Assembly: GCA_900618795.1 (NCBI GenBank)
Contig: UYJD01000004.1
Coordinates: 686,560 to 750,559 of the forward strand
From: Cyanodermella asteris
Taxonomy: Eukaryota > Ascomycota > Lecanoromycetes > Ostropales > Stictidaceae
Length of the DNA stretch: 64,000 nt
Direction: 5' to 3'
Of this stretch, positions 1 through 12,095 are shown piece by piece. Each line of letters starts with the position of its first letter. Within the stretch, counting starts at the first letter, position 1. The notes beneath the pieces are model-generated. The model was not told the DNA's origin and searched no databases. It saw only the letters and a program-made list of their open reading frames with translations. The translations under genes were made by a program, and so were the position numbers.

Positions 1-924
1 CAGTGGACTGCTGGAAGATGGTGAAGTGGGAGCCATGTTGGAAGAGGTCAGCTCATCCGTAAACACAGTGAGCAGGCGCAATCAGGAACAAAAAATGTCA
101 ACGAAGTTAGAAGATTGAGACCGGAAAGCACGAGACACGAGGGCGTAAGAAGGGGTTTATTCTTCAGTTCACCCTTTCGAGGACCGCAAGCAGTGACGCC
201 GTTGCCGAAACACCATCCACGTTACCGAAGGCCGGGGCGGGCGGGGAGTAATGGCATCGCGTCGCGATAGAGTTTCATGGCCCGCCAGAACTTGCACCTG
301 GAAATCGTGGCATGCAAGGCGCGATGATGCTGCTTGGGCCTGATCGTGAGGCCTCAGAAGTGCTGCACTTTCTGTTGGTGTTTCGATGTGAATGCGGGGA
401 AGTGTGGAGGATCTGCTGCCGCGGAAGCAAACATGCGAGCTCCGATGTCATTTGAGCGCTGCTGATTGGCTCGGCACATTTCGGAGGCTTCCAATATGAC
501 CTCCTACCTGGGATTATTGACACTTTCGCTTGCTGACGCTTGTCGTTGAAGTTGAACGGTGACAGCTCCAGCTATCAAGTATCGGTCGACTTCAATTACA
601 AGTAATTCGACAATTTCGTGAAGGCAGTCGGGCCCGTGTCCCGCTCTCAGTGCTCTGACATCGGAAGCAGCGTTTTTCCAGGTTTATTATTAATGTATTT
701 CGAGAATAGGAATCTGTTCGCTCGGTGTCCTTTGACGCCAAAATTTTACCCTGATTGATAGGAATTATCAACTACAGACTGTCTCGACCTCCTGTCTGAC
801 AGAGTCCTTTGCTCTGAACTGTTGTACCAGCCGCGGACATGCCCGCGTCCTGGTTGGCCTTGTGAGTCCCTGAACTTCATGCCATCTCATTCGAACCGGT
901 CAAGACAGTGGTTGAATGTCGCCT
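1..924. other. No supported gene
   Basis: No open frame here resembles a known protein, and I see no RNA gene or repeat. It lies beyond the 3' end of the degenerate helicase-like gene and may include its 3' UTR. Confidence 0.4.
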
Positions 925-3172
925 CTATTGCTCGTATTCCGGCTCTAAGCGATGAGCGTGACCTTGAAATCTCCGGTCCTGGTGAGGGTTCGGTCCGTAA
1001 GGGTCTATAAGAGCGCGTGGTTTTGATCCCGATCTCCTTTCTCCAAGAGGTGTATTGTTTGGGTTCTTTGGATGGAAGTGTCCGCGCCGATTCGATCGAG
1101 CGCTGCTTCCTGTGCGGTCGCTTTGTTTCAGAGGCGAAAGCCTGACCGGAAGACTGTATGGCTCATGCCTAGGCAGAGATTCATTTACTTGTGGCAAAGA
1201 TCTCCTAGCCCGGAGGGGCGGCGGATCGTTGTCGTCCAGAAAATTCGGGTTCATGTCAGACGGCTGGTACGCTGGAGAGGGGTCCGCAGGCGGCAGATGG
1301 ATTTGCCAATGTGCGAGATCTGGCAACATTTGTATAGTCCCATGATTCTGTGGCGAGTCCAAACTTGCGCGTTGCCTCGGAGGGTCTTCGTTAGGAGGGC
1401 TGGATGGGACGGCCGTCAGTGTTTCGTTGCATCGGACAGGTGGCGTGGCTCTGTTGGCCACTAAAGTCTGCGAGGCATCAGACGGCCAGTGAGCTTCACC
1501 TCGGCGACCTGCGGATGATCTGGAACGAGTTTGCACGTCAGGCAATGAGCGTCGCTTGTCCAACGACTCATCTCTATGACGGCGTCTGGAACGACTTTTC
1601 GGCTCGGAGTTTTGTTGGGCTCCTGTGGTAGATACAGGTCGCGACAGTGATCTTTTCGATCTTTTCCGTGAAGGTCCCTTGGATTTGTTCCTTGAAGGAT
1701 TGAGTCGGTCCCTTTCGCGCGAGCGGCCGCCTCGCTCAGAATTAGCATTGTCAGCTTCAGTTTCGCTTCCGATTGTGACGGGTTCTACGGGCAGAGCAGG
1801 CATGGCTCTCGGGCGGGTGTCGCCCCACGAAGACGTCTGTTTTGCAAGGCCCTGCGCCGTAGCCAAGCTACGTTCCTGCAAAGATTCGAAATTTGTAGGC
1901 TGGCCTGGGAAGCGATTATTCGCGGAACGGCTACTGTATAACACGACAAGTTCATGGATCTTTTCAAGGTCTCGCCCCGCTTTGTGTTTGCTGCTTGATA
2001 GAACCAGGAATATGCGTGATGTAACCTTTTTTGTTCCTTCAAATCCAATGCCACCAGCACGCAAGTGCGAGCAACGTACTCTTTGGGATTAGACATTCCG
2101 ACGTGTAGCAGTCGTACAGCGCTATACCATCTCAGTCTGACGGATGATTTGGAGTCTGTTAAAATCAAAGAAGCCTTGCCTGTTGAAGGGTTGTCAGTCA
2201 GCCTCCATTTTGGACCAAAATCAGACTGGGCAAAAACGGTGCTTTTACCTTTGCAGCACCTTTTCAACACCTTATTATAGTCAGGTCTCGATTCAACAAG
2301 AATCCGGTAAGCCGATTTCTCGGAGGGCCGCAAAGTCTTACCAAGGTGGTTCTCCACAAGGGCAAGCTGATCTCCGTCGTCGGCAAACACAATTGTGTTC
2401 TCTTGGCTGGCTCGAATTTCATCCAGCAAATCGTCCAGCATGTCGTCAACGTCGGCGTATGCGGACCATCTATGTCTAGTTCTTGCGTACTGCGACGCGT
2501 CTTTTCCGATACTCGTCAGTTTTGCGGGCGCGTTTTGCTAGTCCAACGCTTTGGCGAAAAAATTTCCGCATTTTCTTCTCGAGGGTGAGAGCCACAAAAG
2601 ACGTGTCTCACGGTCTTCGTCCCAACAGCTTTGCGCATCTCATCATAGAAGCTTGTTTCAATATGTTTAGGCTCATCAAAGACCAGGATCTCCGCTCGAG
2701 CCACGGACACTCTGTCAATCTGGAACGCGGCGTGAAGATGTTTAGATGAGGCGACAAGAAGATGGACTTGACCGTTCACATCCCGGTTGGCGTTGCCGTC
2801 AGCGGCTAAGAGGGGTATTTGCAACTTAGTCCCTTTAGCTAGTTCAAGAGCTTGCTTGTAAAGAGCTTCTGCATCGTCCTCGAAGGGCGAAACGACAATC
2901 GCACACGGAATGGTACCCCGTGTCTTGTATTTCCCGAATTTTCCTTCCAGGGTGAGGCACACCGAAAGCGCTGTTACCAAGTACGACTGTGAGCGATCAA
3001 GACAAGGTGGCCCATGCAAAAAGAAATACAGCTCATGGCTTTTCAAGATTTTCTCGAACGCAGCTTCTTGCAAGCCTTCTGCCTCTTCACACTGGTCGAG
3101 GTCGGCCTCGCGTAAAGCGGCTGGCATTGCATCCCAGACTGTGGCTGGGAAAGAATTCGGATCTGTTCGCAT
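925..3172 (-). pseudogene. Degenerate DEAD-box RNA-helicase-like gene with RS-rich tail, frame-disrupted
   Basis: Three consecutive reading frames on the minus strand follow the order of a DEAD-box helicase. The first (from ATG at 3172) has a Q-motif-like start, then HGPPCLDRSQS where a Walker A (xxTGSGKT) should stand, an Ia-like IVVSPFEDDAEAL, FDEPK in the place of DEAD, and FCGSHP in the place of SAT. The second (about 2500-2065) resembles the helicase C-terminal domain: NTIVFADDGDQLALVENHL, then EYVAR. The third (2064-925) resumes with RAGGIGFEGTKK, like the end of motif VI, and runs into a long Arg/Ser-rich tail rich in SRSRRRHRDES-type runs. I found no convincing intron joining the frames near 2520-2440 or 2065, so frame disruptions are likely. 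The core ATPase motifs are also non-consensus. It may be a pseudogene, a catalytically dead helicase-derived splicing protein, or a gene with assembly errors. Family assignment is moderate. Confidence 0.5.
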
Positions 3173-4589
3173 GATGGCAGAATGAATCAAGAGGCTTCCC
3201 AGGCTGTAGGAGTAACTTGCAAGTGGTGAGAAAGACCTTCGAGAGGTTGGAACCCCGATCGAGGCCGGGGGCGTGCTATGTCAGCCAAGTGAAAGCAGCA
3301 ATTGCAATCAAAATGCGAAAACACAGCCTCAAAGCTTGCAGGGGCGAAAGACGCCCACGTACTCGCGCAGATCGATACTGTCTGCTAAGCTGGGAAGGAC
3401 GAAATCCAAGCAGAAATAAATGCAAGCTATCGCACCAAGAACAAACTGCAATGACTCTTAGCAGATACACAGACAATGATAACAGACGAGCACGCTTGGA
3501 GAAGGATGCCGCCCTCGATGGATCATGGTCTTCGACAGTCCAGAATTGTCAAAGGATACTTGGTGAGGAGGCATGGCGACAAGCCACCTCAATGACCTTG
3601 CAACCACACCATACACCGAAAAGCCGTCCACAAAGCGGCGTTGAGCTTGACGAAACTCGAGTACTTCGCACGGAAAGTAAGGCAACCCTAAACCACCAGG
3701 AGTGAATGCAACGGCGCAGGTGAGGTACGGGTAACCGTATTTGCACTGGCGCATTGAACTACTTGTACAGGCTTTACTGCTTAGCAAGAGTTGACAGGCT
3801 CATTTAGCGATGCTAGCGCGTGCCTTCCTTGGGCATCTCAGCAAGCACCTCGGCAGTTACCGTATCTCTGATAGCCCTAGTAGTGAAAATATCCTTACAA
3901 CTAGCAAAAGCGCCCGTACAATTACGGTCTCCCGGTAAGTACATAATCAAATACTGAGCCACTGCGCCAATCTCAAAGAATAGGAAAGTGAAACGTGGCT
4001 CTCCTACCAGAAACTTGATATCCCACTGTATTATAGCGTCGGGACTCTGGTTAATTCGGGAGACGTAGATCGAACAGCTCAATACGAGTTACGCCTTTGG
4101 TAACGAGATCGAAACGAGGTCCTTTGCAAGTGCGAAATGGCCACTATATTGATGCACAGCTGGACGAGACAAACACTATATCTTCGAGATCCGTGACTGA
4201 TCTGCGGAACACTCAAATGATGATGAATAGCAAGGGTGGCAGGGGTAGAAGAATGATCCGAGCGGATTCCTGATGTCTTTAAAGTGACTGTGTGCGGATT
4301 TTTTGCAGGGATAACTGGAGCCGCTTGGCGGATTTTGTGAGCGTTGGTCGTACGTAGGCGCGCGCGAAGCAAGGGCGGTCGGCGCTGACTCCGGTTGCTA
4401 TGCCGGTTGCTCGGTTGTAAACATTGACATCGCCATGACCTTCGCAGCTCTCACCCGCACTACTATGTGCCCTCTACATCGCCGGCGCTTCGTACAAATT
4501 CTCACATTCCTTAACACTCCCCATGGTGTCGTCGCAATCGTTCTCAAGCATCAGAATATCGTGGTGAGACACCTTCTTGCCTAGTCGAG
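3173..4589. other. Intergenic; chitin synthase upstream region
   Basis: Holds short open frames up to 162 codons on both strands, none recognisable. It should contain the promoters of the chitin synthase (+) and of the helicase-like gene (-). I cannot name specific elements. Confidence 0.4.
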
Positions 4590-7500
4590 ATGGACCGCCC
4601 TTCCACGCCGCCAGAGTACTCGGGCCCGCCGCCGTACTTTGATGCGCCGAATGATGGAACGCCGTTGGGGACACCAAACAATGGCTTTTCTATGCGCCTC
4701 CTAACTTCAGTGGATGATATGGACAGACCGTATGTATCTTAATCTTCTCATGCAAGACTCGCAAAAGCAATGTTGCCACGACGCAAACTTCTCCGTGTGC
4801 GTGTTATTGAGCCCAAAGAGGACTCGTTGGTCGATCCATTTCAACCTCCTGTACTACCTGAGCCCGTAATCTCTCCTCAGAAGAAACGGTCTGAGAGGAC
4901 CAAGATCCGTCGAGTGGAACGGCATAACCTCAATCTTGAGAATGTGAACTCATATATCAATTCTAGTCATTCCCCTACTCGAACAAGCTATCAGCCTCAC
5001 ACTTCGTCGCGACCCTCAACTCCGTCCGTACTCAGCAACGTGCCTTGCATGCCACCACCGGGCGATGCGCCTCCCTACGATCAGTTCAACAGTGGACGTA
5101 TGTCCCCGGCACAGTGGTCGCCTTCACGAGCTGGGTCGAGCGCATCCAAAAGACCGGCGTCACGCATTCAGTACGAGCGTGCAGACCTCAATGGCAGTCC
5201 ACGACCGGGGACACCATCATCGCAGTATGGCGGAAGCCCGCGACGACCACTGCCTCCTGCGCCACTGTTTTCAATGCCCGTATCGGAAGACACAATGGAA
5301 AAAGATATGACAGACGAGACCACGATACCTATCAGTCCGATGGAAGATTATGATCCCTTCGGCCCGCCTACAGACCCTCGAAGTACTCTCCACTCCAAAG
5401 ACTCATTCCAGTCCGAGTCAACATATCAGGAATATGTCGATGAGAAGGAAACGAGCTATGGGCCTGCACCAAAAGGCCGACATGCGCGGCGAGGAGCTCG
5501 TCAACCACAAATGTCCAAGAAAGAGGTTGCTTTGATCAACGGTGAGCTCATTCTGGAGTGCAAAATCCCTACCATCTTGCAAAGTTTCCTTCCGAGAAAA
5601 GATGGAAGCGAGTTCACACACATGCGATACACAGCTGTAACCTGTCAGCCGGACGACTTCACCCTGAATGGGTACAAGCTTCGACAGGAAATCGTCCATC
5701 CGCCCCGCGAGACTGAACTTTTCATCTGCGTCACCATGTACAACGAGAACGAGATCGATTTCACAAGAACAATGCACGGCGTCATGCGAAACATATCTCA
5801 TTTCTGCTCGCGTTCCAAGTCACGAACGTGGGGAAAGGATGGCTGGACAAAGATCGTCGTATGCATCGTTTCTGATGGACGAGCCAAAGTACATCCTAGG
5901 ACCCTTGATGCGCTGGCCGCAATGGGTGTTTACCAGGACGGCATAGCCAAGAACATGGTCAATCAGAAGGAGGTGCAGGCACATGTATACGAGTATACAA
6001 CTCAGGTCTCACTGGACGCGGACTTGAAATTCAAGGGTGCTGAGAAGGGCATTGTCCCTTGCCAAATGATTTTCTGTTTGAAGGAAAAGAACGCGAAGAA
6101 GTTGAATTCTCACCGTTGGTTCTTCAACGCTTTTGGCAAGGCGTTACAGCCCAATGTCTGCATTCTGCTAGATGTGGGTACAAAGCCTGGCCCAACATCT
6201 TTGTATCATCTGTGGAAAGCCTTCGATAACGACTCAAATGTGGCAGGAGCCTGTGGTGAGATCAAGGCCGGCAAGGGCAAGCACTGGCTTGGTCTACTCA
6301 ACCCGCTGGTGGCGTCGCAGAACTTCGAATACAAGATGTCGAACATCTTGGACAAGCCGATCGAGTCCGTATTCGGCTACATTACGGTCTTGCCAGGTGC
6401 ATTGAGTGCATACAGATACTATGCATTGCAGAACGACACGACCGGACATGGTCCACTCAGCCAGTACTTCAAGGGTGAAGCCCTGCATGGTTCCAATGCC
6501 GATGTGTTCACAGCGAATATGTATCTTGCAGAAGATCGTATCTTGTGTTGGGAGTTGGTCGCCAAGCGAGACGAGAGATGGGTGCTCAAATACGTCAAGC
6601 AAGCAACAGGAGAAACTGACGTTCCTGGTAAGAATGGCCAAGCCTCAGAAACTAGACACCGATATGCTGACTGATCCAGATGCCGTTCCCGAATTTATTT
6701 CGCAACGACGAAGATGGCTGAACGGTGCCTTCTTCGCCGCCGTCTATTCACTCGTTCACTGCCGGCAGATTTGGAAGACAGATCACACCATTGCTCGCAA
6801 AATCCTCCTCCACATCGAATTCGTCTACCAATTCGTCCAGCTCTGCTTCACATGGTTCTCGCTCGCCAACTTCTACCTCACCTTCTACTTCATGGCCGGT
6901 TCCCTCGCTGACCCAAAAGTCGACCCTTTCGGACACAACATCGGGCTCTACATCTACACTTTCCTCCGCTATGCCGTCGTCCTCCTCATTTGCGTACAGT
7001 TTATCCTCTCCATGGGTAATCGACCGCAAGGTGCCAAGAAGATGTTCTTCTCGAGCATGATTGTGTATGCAGTGGTCATGACCTACACGGTATTCTGCGC
7101 CTTGTACGTTGTCATCAAGTCATTACTGGAAAATTCTGGCGGACTGACGGACAATACGTTGTTCATGAACATCATTGTCTCTACATGCTCAACTGTCGGA
7201 CTTTACTTCCTGATGTCATTCATTTACCTGGATCCTTGGCACATGTTCACGTCTTCCGCGCAATATTTCGCACTCCTGCCATCATATATCTGCACCCTAC
7301 AGATTTACGCCTTCTGCAATACTCACGATATCTCGTGGGGTACCAAAGGTGACAACGTCACAAAGACCGATCTGGGAGCAGCTGTGGGTACCCAAGGAGC
7401 AGTCACTCTGGAGATGCCATCCGAACAGCTGGACATTGATTCAGGCTACGATGAGGCTCTGCGTAATCTTCGCGATCGTCTTGAGGTTCCTTCTGCGCCG

Positions 7501-7914
7501 ACACCTGAGTCCCAGATCCAGGAAGATTACTACCGTGCCGTCAGAACATACATGGTCATCGCATGGCTCACGTCCAACGCCATTCTCGCCATGGCCGTGT
7601 CGGAAGCCTACGACAGCAGCAACGTCAGCAGTAACCCTTACCTCACTCTCATCCTGTGGGCGGTTGCTGTCCTTGCACTTTTCCGATCGATCGGATCTGG
7701 AACCTTCCGAATTATTGGTATCATTCATGCGATTAGTGAGGGACGGGCCAAGCTGCGTGAAAAGGGGGTCAAAGCCGTCATTCCGGATTGGGTGAGCGAA
7801 GGCAGTAGCAAAGTCAGCAGCAAGATGACCGGAAGCACGTTTAGTACCGGTAGCAAGTTCAGCTTTTTTAGTCGGGGCAGCGGGAGCGGTTTATCGAGCA
7901 TGACCGGGCGCTAG
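4590..7914 (+). CDS. Class III (division 1) chitin synthase, GT2 family
   Basis: Plasma-membrane enzyme that polymerises UDP-GlcNAc into chitin. Proposed exons are 4590-4729, 4967-6627 and 6680-7914, about 1011 aa. The last intron (6628-6679) is clear: GTAAGA donor, GCTGAC branch, CCAG acceptor, restoring ETDVPDAVPEF. The N-terminus is Ser/Pro-rich and disordered. The catalytic core shows [41 protein letters not shown] and the product-channel motif QRRRWLNG just after the last intron. A multi-span membrane region follows, and a Ser/Gly-rich tail ends the protein. Core wording ([30 protein letters not shown]) fits class III (ChsB type). The first intron is less certain: a donor at 4730 with acceptor TTCTAG at 4966 keeps frame, but 4770 onwards is also open, so a start at ATG 4770 is the alternative. 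Confidence 0.93.
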
Positions 7915-8140
7915 AGGCGTTCTTGAGGTTTGCTTGAATATTTTCGGCACGAGAGATGTGTATGGATAATGTCACGAGATAAGCGCGAGGAAGAGAAGTG
8001 TTGATGCAAAACTTCTCCAATCAATGGAGCTGAATGATTTGGATCAGTCAACGAGCGCAGCTGTCCGCGCGATACTGTGACGTAGATTCATCAGTGCACA
8101 TGTCCGACATTGCGGTGCTCGCCATCAATGCTGTGTCTCC

Positions 8141-8649
8141 TCATTCGCAGAAGGATGTACTCTCGTTCTTGATGCGCCACAGATATTCTTTCAGATACTC
8201 GTGCATCTCACTCGGGAAGTCTTCTGCTTCCAGCACTGAACGTCCATCACGTGTGGCCGTGGAAACCATGTCTGGTCATGCATCAGCTCTCGATGCATCA
8301 ATGACTCGTTAAGACTAGACTTACTCTCGACCAAGTCGGCAATGAAAGATTCGCTGATCATTCGCAGTACGTCAACAGCCTGAGGCGATATATTGACCTT
8401 GATGTCAAGTTCCAAGAACAGCAATTCGACGATGCGATCGAAGGCACTCTCCGAGAACAAGGTCGTATCATCACTTTCATCCAGCTGCGGTTCGTGTCCT
8501 GTGTTGAGCGATGCATGTTCTGCGTTGGATAATTCGACTGCCGCACTTCCAGAGGACTCGTGCTCGTTCGTCACGTTCGTTGACATGGCACTCTGATCGA
8601 GGACGACGACCGGTGCTGCTTTCGTGGGAGTGCGCTTGATTCGAGCCAT
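8141..8649 (-). CDS. Small divergent histone-H3-like histone-fold protein
   Basis: Two exons, 8649-8325 and 8271-8141, give 151 aa. The intron (8272-8324, 53 nt) has donor GTAAGT, branch GCTGAT and acceptor CCAG. The protein starts MARIKRTPTKAAP, recalling the H3 tail MARTKQTA. An acidic/Ser-rich linker (about 20-65) replaces the usual alpha-N region. Residues 69-127 then align without a gap to the H3 fold: AFDRIVELL with PFQRLVREI, ISPQAV with FQSSAI, VLRMISESFIADLVE with ALQESVEAYLVSLFE, and GRSVLEAEDF with KRVTIQKKDI. By eye about 11 of 59 positions are identical to yeast H3 (recalled sequence), so it is not a canonical nucleosomal H3. It could be a variant histone, a kinetochore or TAF-like histone-fold protein, or a domesticated duplicate. 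It lies tail to tail with the chitin synthase. Without the splice the protein ends in unrelated sequence, which supports the intron. Confidence 0.7.
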
Positions 8650-9810
8650 ACTGAGCAATTTTTATCAGCATCGGAGCGGTCACAAACGTTTCATTGGCAG
8701 ATGCACTGACTCGGTTTTGTTACGTGCAACGGTTGCGAATCGCGAATCAGTGGTGGTGGATACGAAGCTGAATTTCGCTCAAAGTGGCTGATGTCGTGGC
8801 TAATGGTTGTTTACACCTTGGTCGACGAAGGAAATTGTCAAAGTAAAGATTGTATGCTGTGAAGGGGAAGCCTTAGGTTGAGAGCCGTGCTAGGTCAAGG
8901 GTCTCGTGCGTGAAAGTGAATTGGCCTCCATCACCAGCAACTCACTTGCATGGCAACGGGTCTGGTTGCCCTCCACAACCAGGGTGAACGGGTAGCCTGC
9001 CTAGTCACCCAGGTACATAGCATTAACAGGTATGCAGCCTGTGTATGCGGGTGTGCCATATTGCTGACAGCCTCGTCGAAGCTTGTAGCGCACGCGTGGT
9101 GTGAGATTTTTGATTGAACCTCTTGCCAGACTTTTTCCCCCAAGAAAAACAGTCGGAAGCATTCACGTTCCTCTTTTAATCGATTCATATAACATCCTGG
9201 GGAAGCAGATCTAACGCCTTGGTGCGATCATTCTGACCACGCACGTGAGTGAAAGTACAATGTCTTGTTGGCCAGAGACTGGTGTGGATACTGGGGTGGT
9301 CGGAATATTGACGATGATGTCGGGCCATATGACTTTGCTCTGGCGCGAGGGTGCGTGAACAAGAATATAGGTAATATTCGCTGATGCGGCCTTTTAGATG
9401 AGAGCTCCAACTGATCTGACCAGCTTGTGGGCCGTGGTGTTGTCGCAAGCTTTCGCCGATGCTCACAGGTGTCGTTAGTGTTCCAATATCAATTTACGTT
9501 AACCTCGGCAGACAGCACCCACCCTCAGCATCTGTATCAAAGATATGGTGTACCAGCGCCAATGGCAGAACCCTGTGATTGGGAATCAGCATCGTCGTTT
9601 GCAATGCTAAATATCACTTTATTCTCTCCAATATCTACTCGTAGCTCTAGCTATATACGGTCTCAATCGCAAGTTGAGTGAGCGGTGGGCAAGACAACCT
9701 TCCATCTCGTGATACCCCAGGAGATACCGACCAAGGCATCCAACCTCCCAACGTCGTATATACACCTTGTCTGCTCCAACCTCGATCCTTCAAGACATTC
9801 AAAGTCCACA
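8650..9810. other. Intergenic between divergent genes
   Basis: Only short unrecognised frames. It should hold the promoters of the H3-like gene (-) and the thioesterase (+). A TATATA stretch sits near 9757, about 50 bases before the thioesterase ATG; its role is not shown. Confidence 0.35.
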
Positions 9811-10395
9811 ATGCCGGAGCCACGAAACCACGTCGAAGACTTCCACGCCCTCCCCTGGGCCGCCGCCCTCCTCGACTCGCCCTCCTACAAACCCATGAGC
9901 GACCGACTTCCACCGCCCCCGGACTCTCAGAACGTGCCCAACCTCCTCTGGGCCAGCACCCTCCCAGGCCCCTTGAGGCTCCGCGCCTGGCAATGGTTCG
10001 TCTCCACCCCTTCCTCCTCGACCACGTTCCCGGCCCCGAGTGCCACCGGTCGGCCCCCGTATCCCGAAGCCCTCATGATGGTCTCGCTCTCACACGAACT
10101 GAACGGCTACAAGGGCTTGCTGCACGGTGGCATGTTCGGGGTCCTGATCGACCAGATCGGCGGAATCTGTGGGCGTGCGACGCTGACCGAGGACTTTATG
10201 ACTGCGGAACTCAAGATTGGGTTCAAGAAGGCGATTCCGGTGCCGAGTGTGGTGTTATGTAGAGCCAGGGCGAGTCGGGTCGAAGGGAGGAAGATGTGGA
10301 TTACGGCGAGTCTCGAGGACGGGACGGGTGGGATTTACTGTGTGGCCGAGACGTTCTGGATCATTACGGGGAAGGGCAATGGGCCCAAGATATGA
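9811..10395 (+). CDS. HotDog-fold thioesterase-superfamily protein (PaaI/4HBT-like)
   Basis: A 194-aa protein. The ATG at 9811 is the first in this frame; the frame is open upstream but has no ATG. The diagnostic stretch is YKGLLHGGMFGVLIDQIGG at about residues 97-115, the HGG...D pattern of the long helix of PaaI/4HBT hot-dog domains, which hydrolyse acyl-CoA thioesters. The following strands (TAELKIGFKKAIPVPSVV, WITASLEDG, CVAETFWII) match the hot-dog sheet. The N-terminal 70 residues are Pro-rich. There is no clear targeting signal, so location and substrate are unknown. It is convergent with the acyltransferase gene, with 239 bases between them. Confidence 0.85.
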   Translation: MPEPRNHVEDFHALPWAAALLDSPSYKPMSDRLPPPPDSQNVPNLLWASTLPGPLRLRAWQWFVSTPSSSTTFPAPSATGRPPYPEALMMVSLSHELNGYKGLLHGGMFGVLIDQIGGICGRATLTEDFMTAELKIGFKKAIPVPSVVLCRARASRVEGRKMWITASLEDGTGGIYCVAETFWIITGKGNGPKI

Positions 10396-10634
10396 GGGCA
10401 TGACGAGCGCACGTATCATCTTCGTATGCATCACTGAGCAAGGGTAGCCTGAGCGCAGAAACAAGCCCGAACCAGTTGTGCAATGCATTGAAGCTGTTGT
10501 GCATAGAATAATGACCTGGATGTTACTGGTGAGGAATCCAGTGTCCAAGCTGGGTCTGAGGAGCCTTGAAGGCCATGTCTTCAGCAAATGAATAAACCAG
10601 GGTAATGATAGATATCTCCTATTCACACTTCGAA

Positions 10635-12095
10635 CTATCCAAGCCCGCGGGTATTGCCATACACCGCAAGGTTGTACACTTTCGCGAACACATTAGCCAC
10701 AAGGGCCGACGAGGCCAATGGAACAAAAATAGCAATAAGTTCCCCCACTGATCGATAACTGACGGTCGTTTCGAGATACTCTGCATCGCTGCCATCTGCC
10801 CATCGTCCATCCGCCTTGTCACCGGCCACATTGAGTCGATCGTTGCCTAGATTTTTGGCCCACGAGCTCGTGAGGCCCCCATCTTGGCCATCCTCGACCT
10901 TAACCATGGAACTTGCCAGGGAGGAAGCCGGTGTATCCGTGTCCGAAGGAAAACGGCCCGTCTGCGCATAGTGCTCCAAGAGTGCATCCTTTTCCCTCCA
11001 TCTGTCCTCGATCCACTTATCAAAGTCCTCTTGAGATTTGACTGGTATTGTGGAGATGTGAAATCGACGCCAATACATGTTCACAGACTTGGGAGGCCTA
11101 CCACCGAAATATATTCCGCGGTTTGTGTAGACATCCTGGCCAAATTCGCCAGGGCTGCGAGATTGTTAGCAAGATTTACGAGATGCTCTCGAGAAAAGAA
11201 CTTACGGGATTCCCTCGTATGCCACGGTGCAGTCGTAGACCCACTCTATGGTGTCTTTTAGTTCCTGGAGGCAGTACTGCAGCCCCGTGCTCCGTGGTAA
11301 CAACTGATGTTTCAAGTCCTTCTTCCCTGTTTTCTCTGCGAAAGCAGCACTTTTCCTCCGGGTATTAGCACTCAGATTAGTGCCTTCAGGGAATATGAGG
11401 AGCCACATCGGATCAAGAGCCTGATTGCCGCTCAGTGGGCCGTCGTGTCTGGAGTTCAACTTGCTCAGGCGATACTGCAGACGTGCCTTGTCACGAGCCC
11501 AGTTGCGTGCCATGAAGATGAACCCATAGAACATCATGCCCGGGCCAATAACCGGAACATATTTGAGCGATTCCTTGAGAATGATGTAAATGTGACCGTG
11601 CGTGCGGGAGGCGTATGCTATCCACCAGAGGAAGATCCAATCGCTGTAGAGCTGGTGGTTTGCGAAAAGGACTAGACGTTCTGGGAAGTCGGCCTCGAGC
11701 TCGCCCTTCTTGCTCAACTTCAATTGAGCCCTGCATGCTTTCTCGGCCGATATCCTGACCTTTGTGGGGGCGAACCACTGGGTTATCGTGATAACGAGCA
11801 GACCGAAGGAACGCTTTGTCAGAGACATCCAAGCGTAGTAGTAATCTCGACTGAAAAGATAGAGTGGGGCTCCGAGCAGCTGAGTGCAGTGAATAACCAC
11901 ACAGACGGTGTTCATCCAGACGCAGAGCGCCAAAGCCCGTATAACTTGCATGACTGGCCCATGCTCGCGTGTTGAAGAAGGCTTCTGATGATCCTGCAGG
12001 GGAGTTTCGATCTTAGGATTCGCTGCGGTGGAACGTGGGCGTTCCGCCTCATGCAGCGCAGATGCGTGTCTTTGCCTGAGCTCTGCATCCGCCAT
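10635..12095 (-). CDS. Membrane acyltransferase (PlsC/LPLAT family, CST26-like)
   Basis: Two exons, 12095-11206 and 11154-10635, give 469 aa. The intron (11155-11205, 51 nt) has GTAAGT, branch GCTAAC and GCAG. The PlsC domain shows motif I as NHQLYSDW, a later GMMFYGFIFMAR stretch, motif III FPEGTN, and a PP-containing stretch after the intron. The NHQxYxDW form of the usual NHx4D motif is typical of the lysophospholipid acyltransferases related to yeast CST26 and animal LCLAT1. These act at the ER, moving acyl chains onto lysophospholipids. Hydrophobic segments lie near residues 50-85, in the middle and near the C-terminus (GELIAIFVPLASSALVANVF). The exact acceptor lipid cannot be told. Confidence 0.92.

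Noticed and set aside
3217-3705. A 162-codon plus-strand frame
   Set aside because: No known motif, no ATG-led domain structure and irregular composition; treated as chance.
4730-4756. A 27-nt intron in the chitin synthase that would keep the frame
   Set aside because: Too short for a fungal spliceosomal intron; the acceptor at 4966 is more credible.
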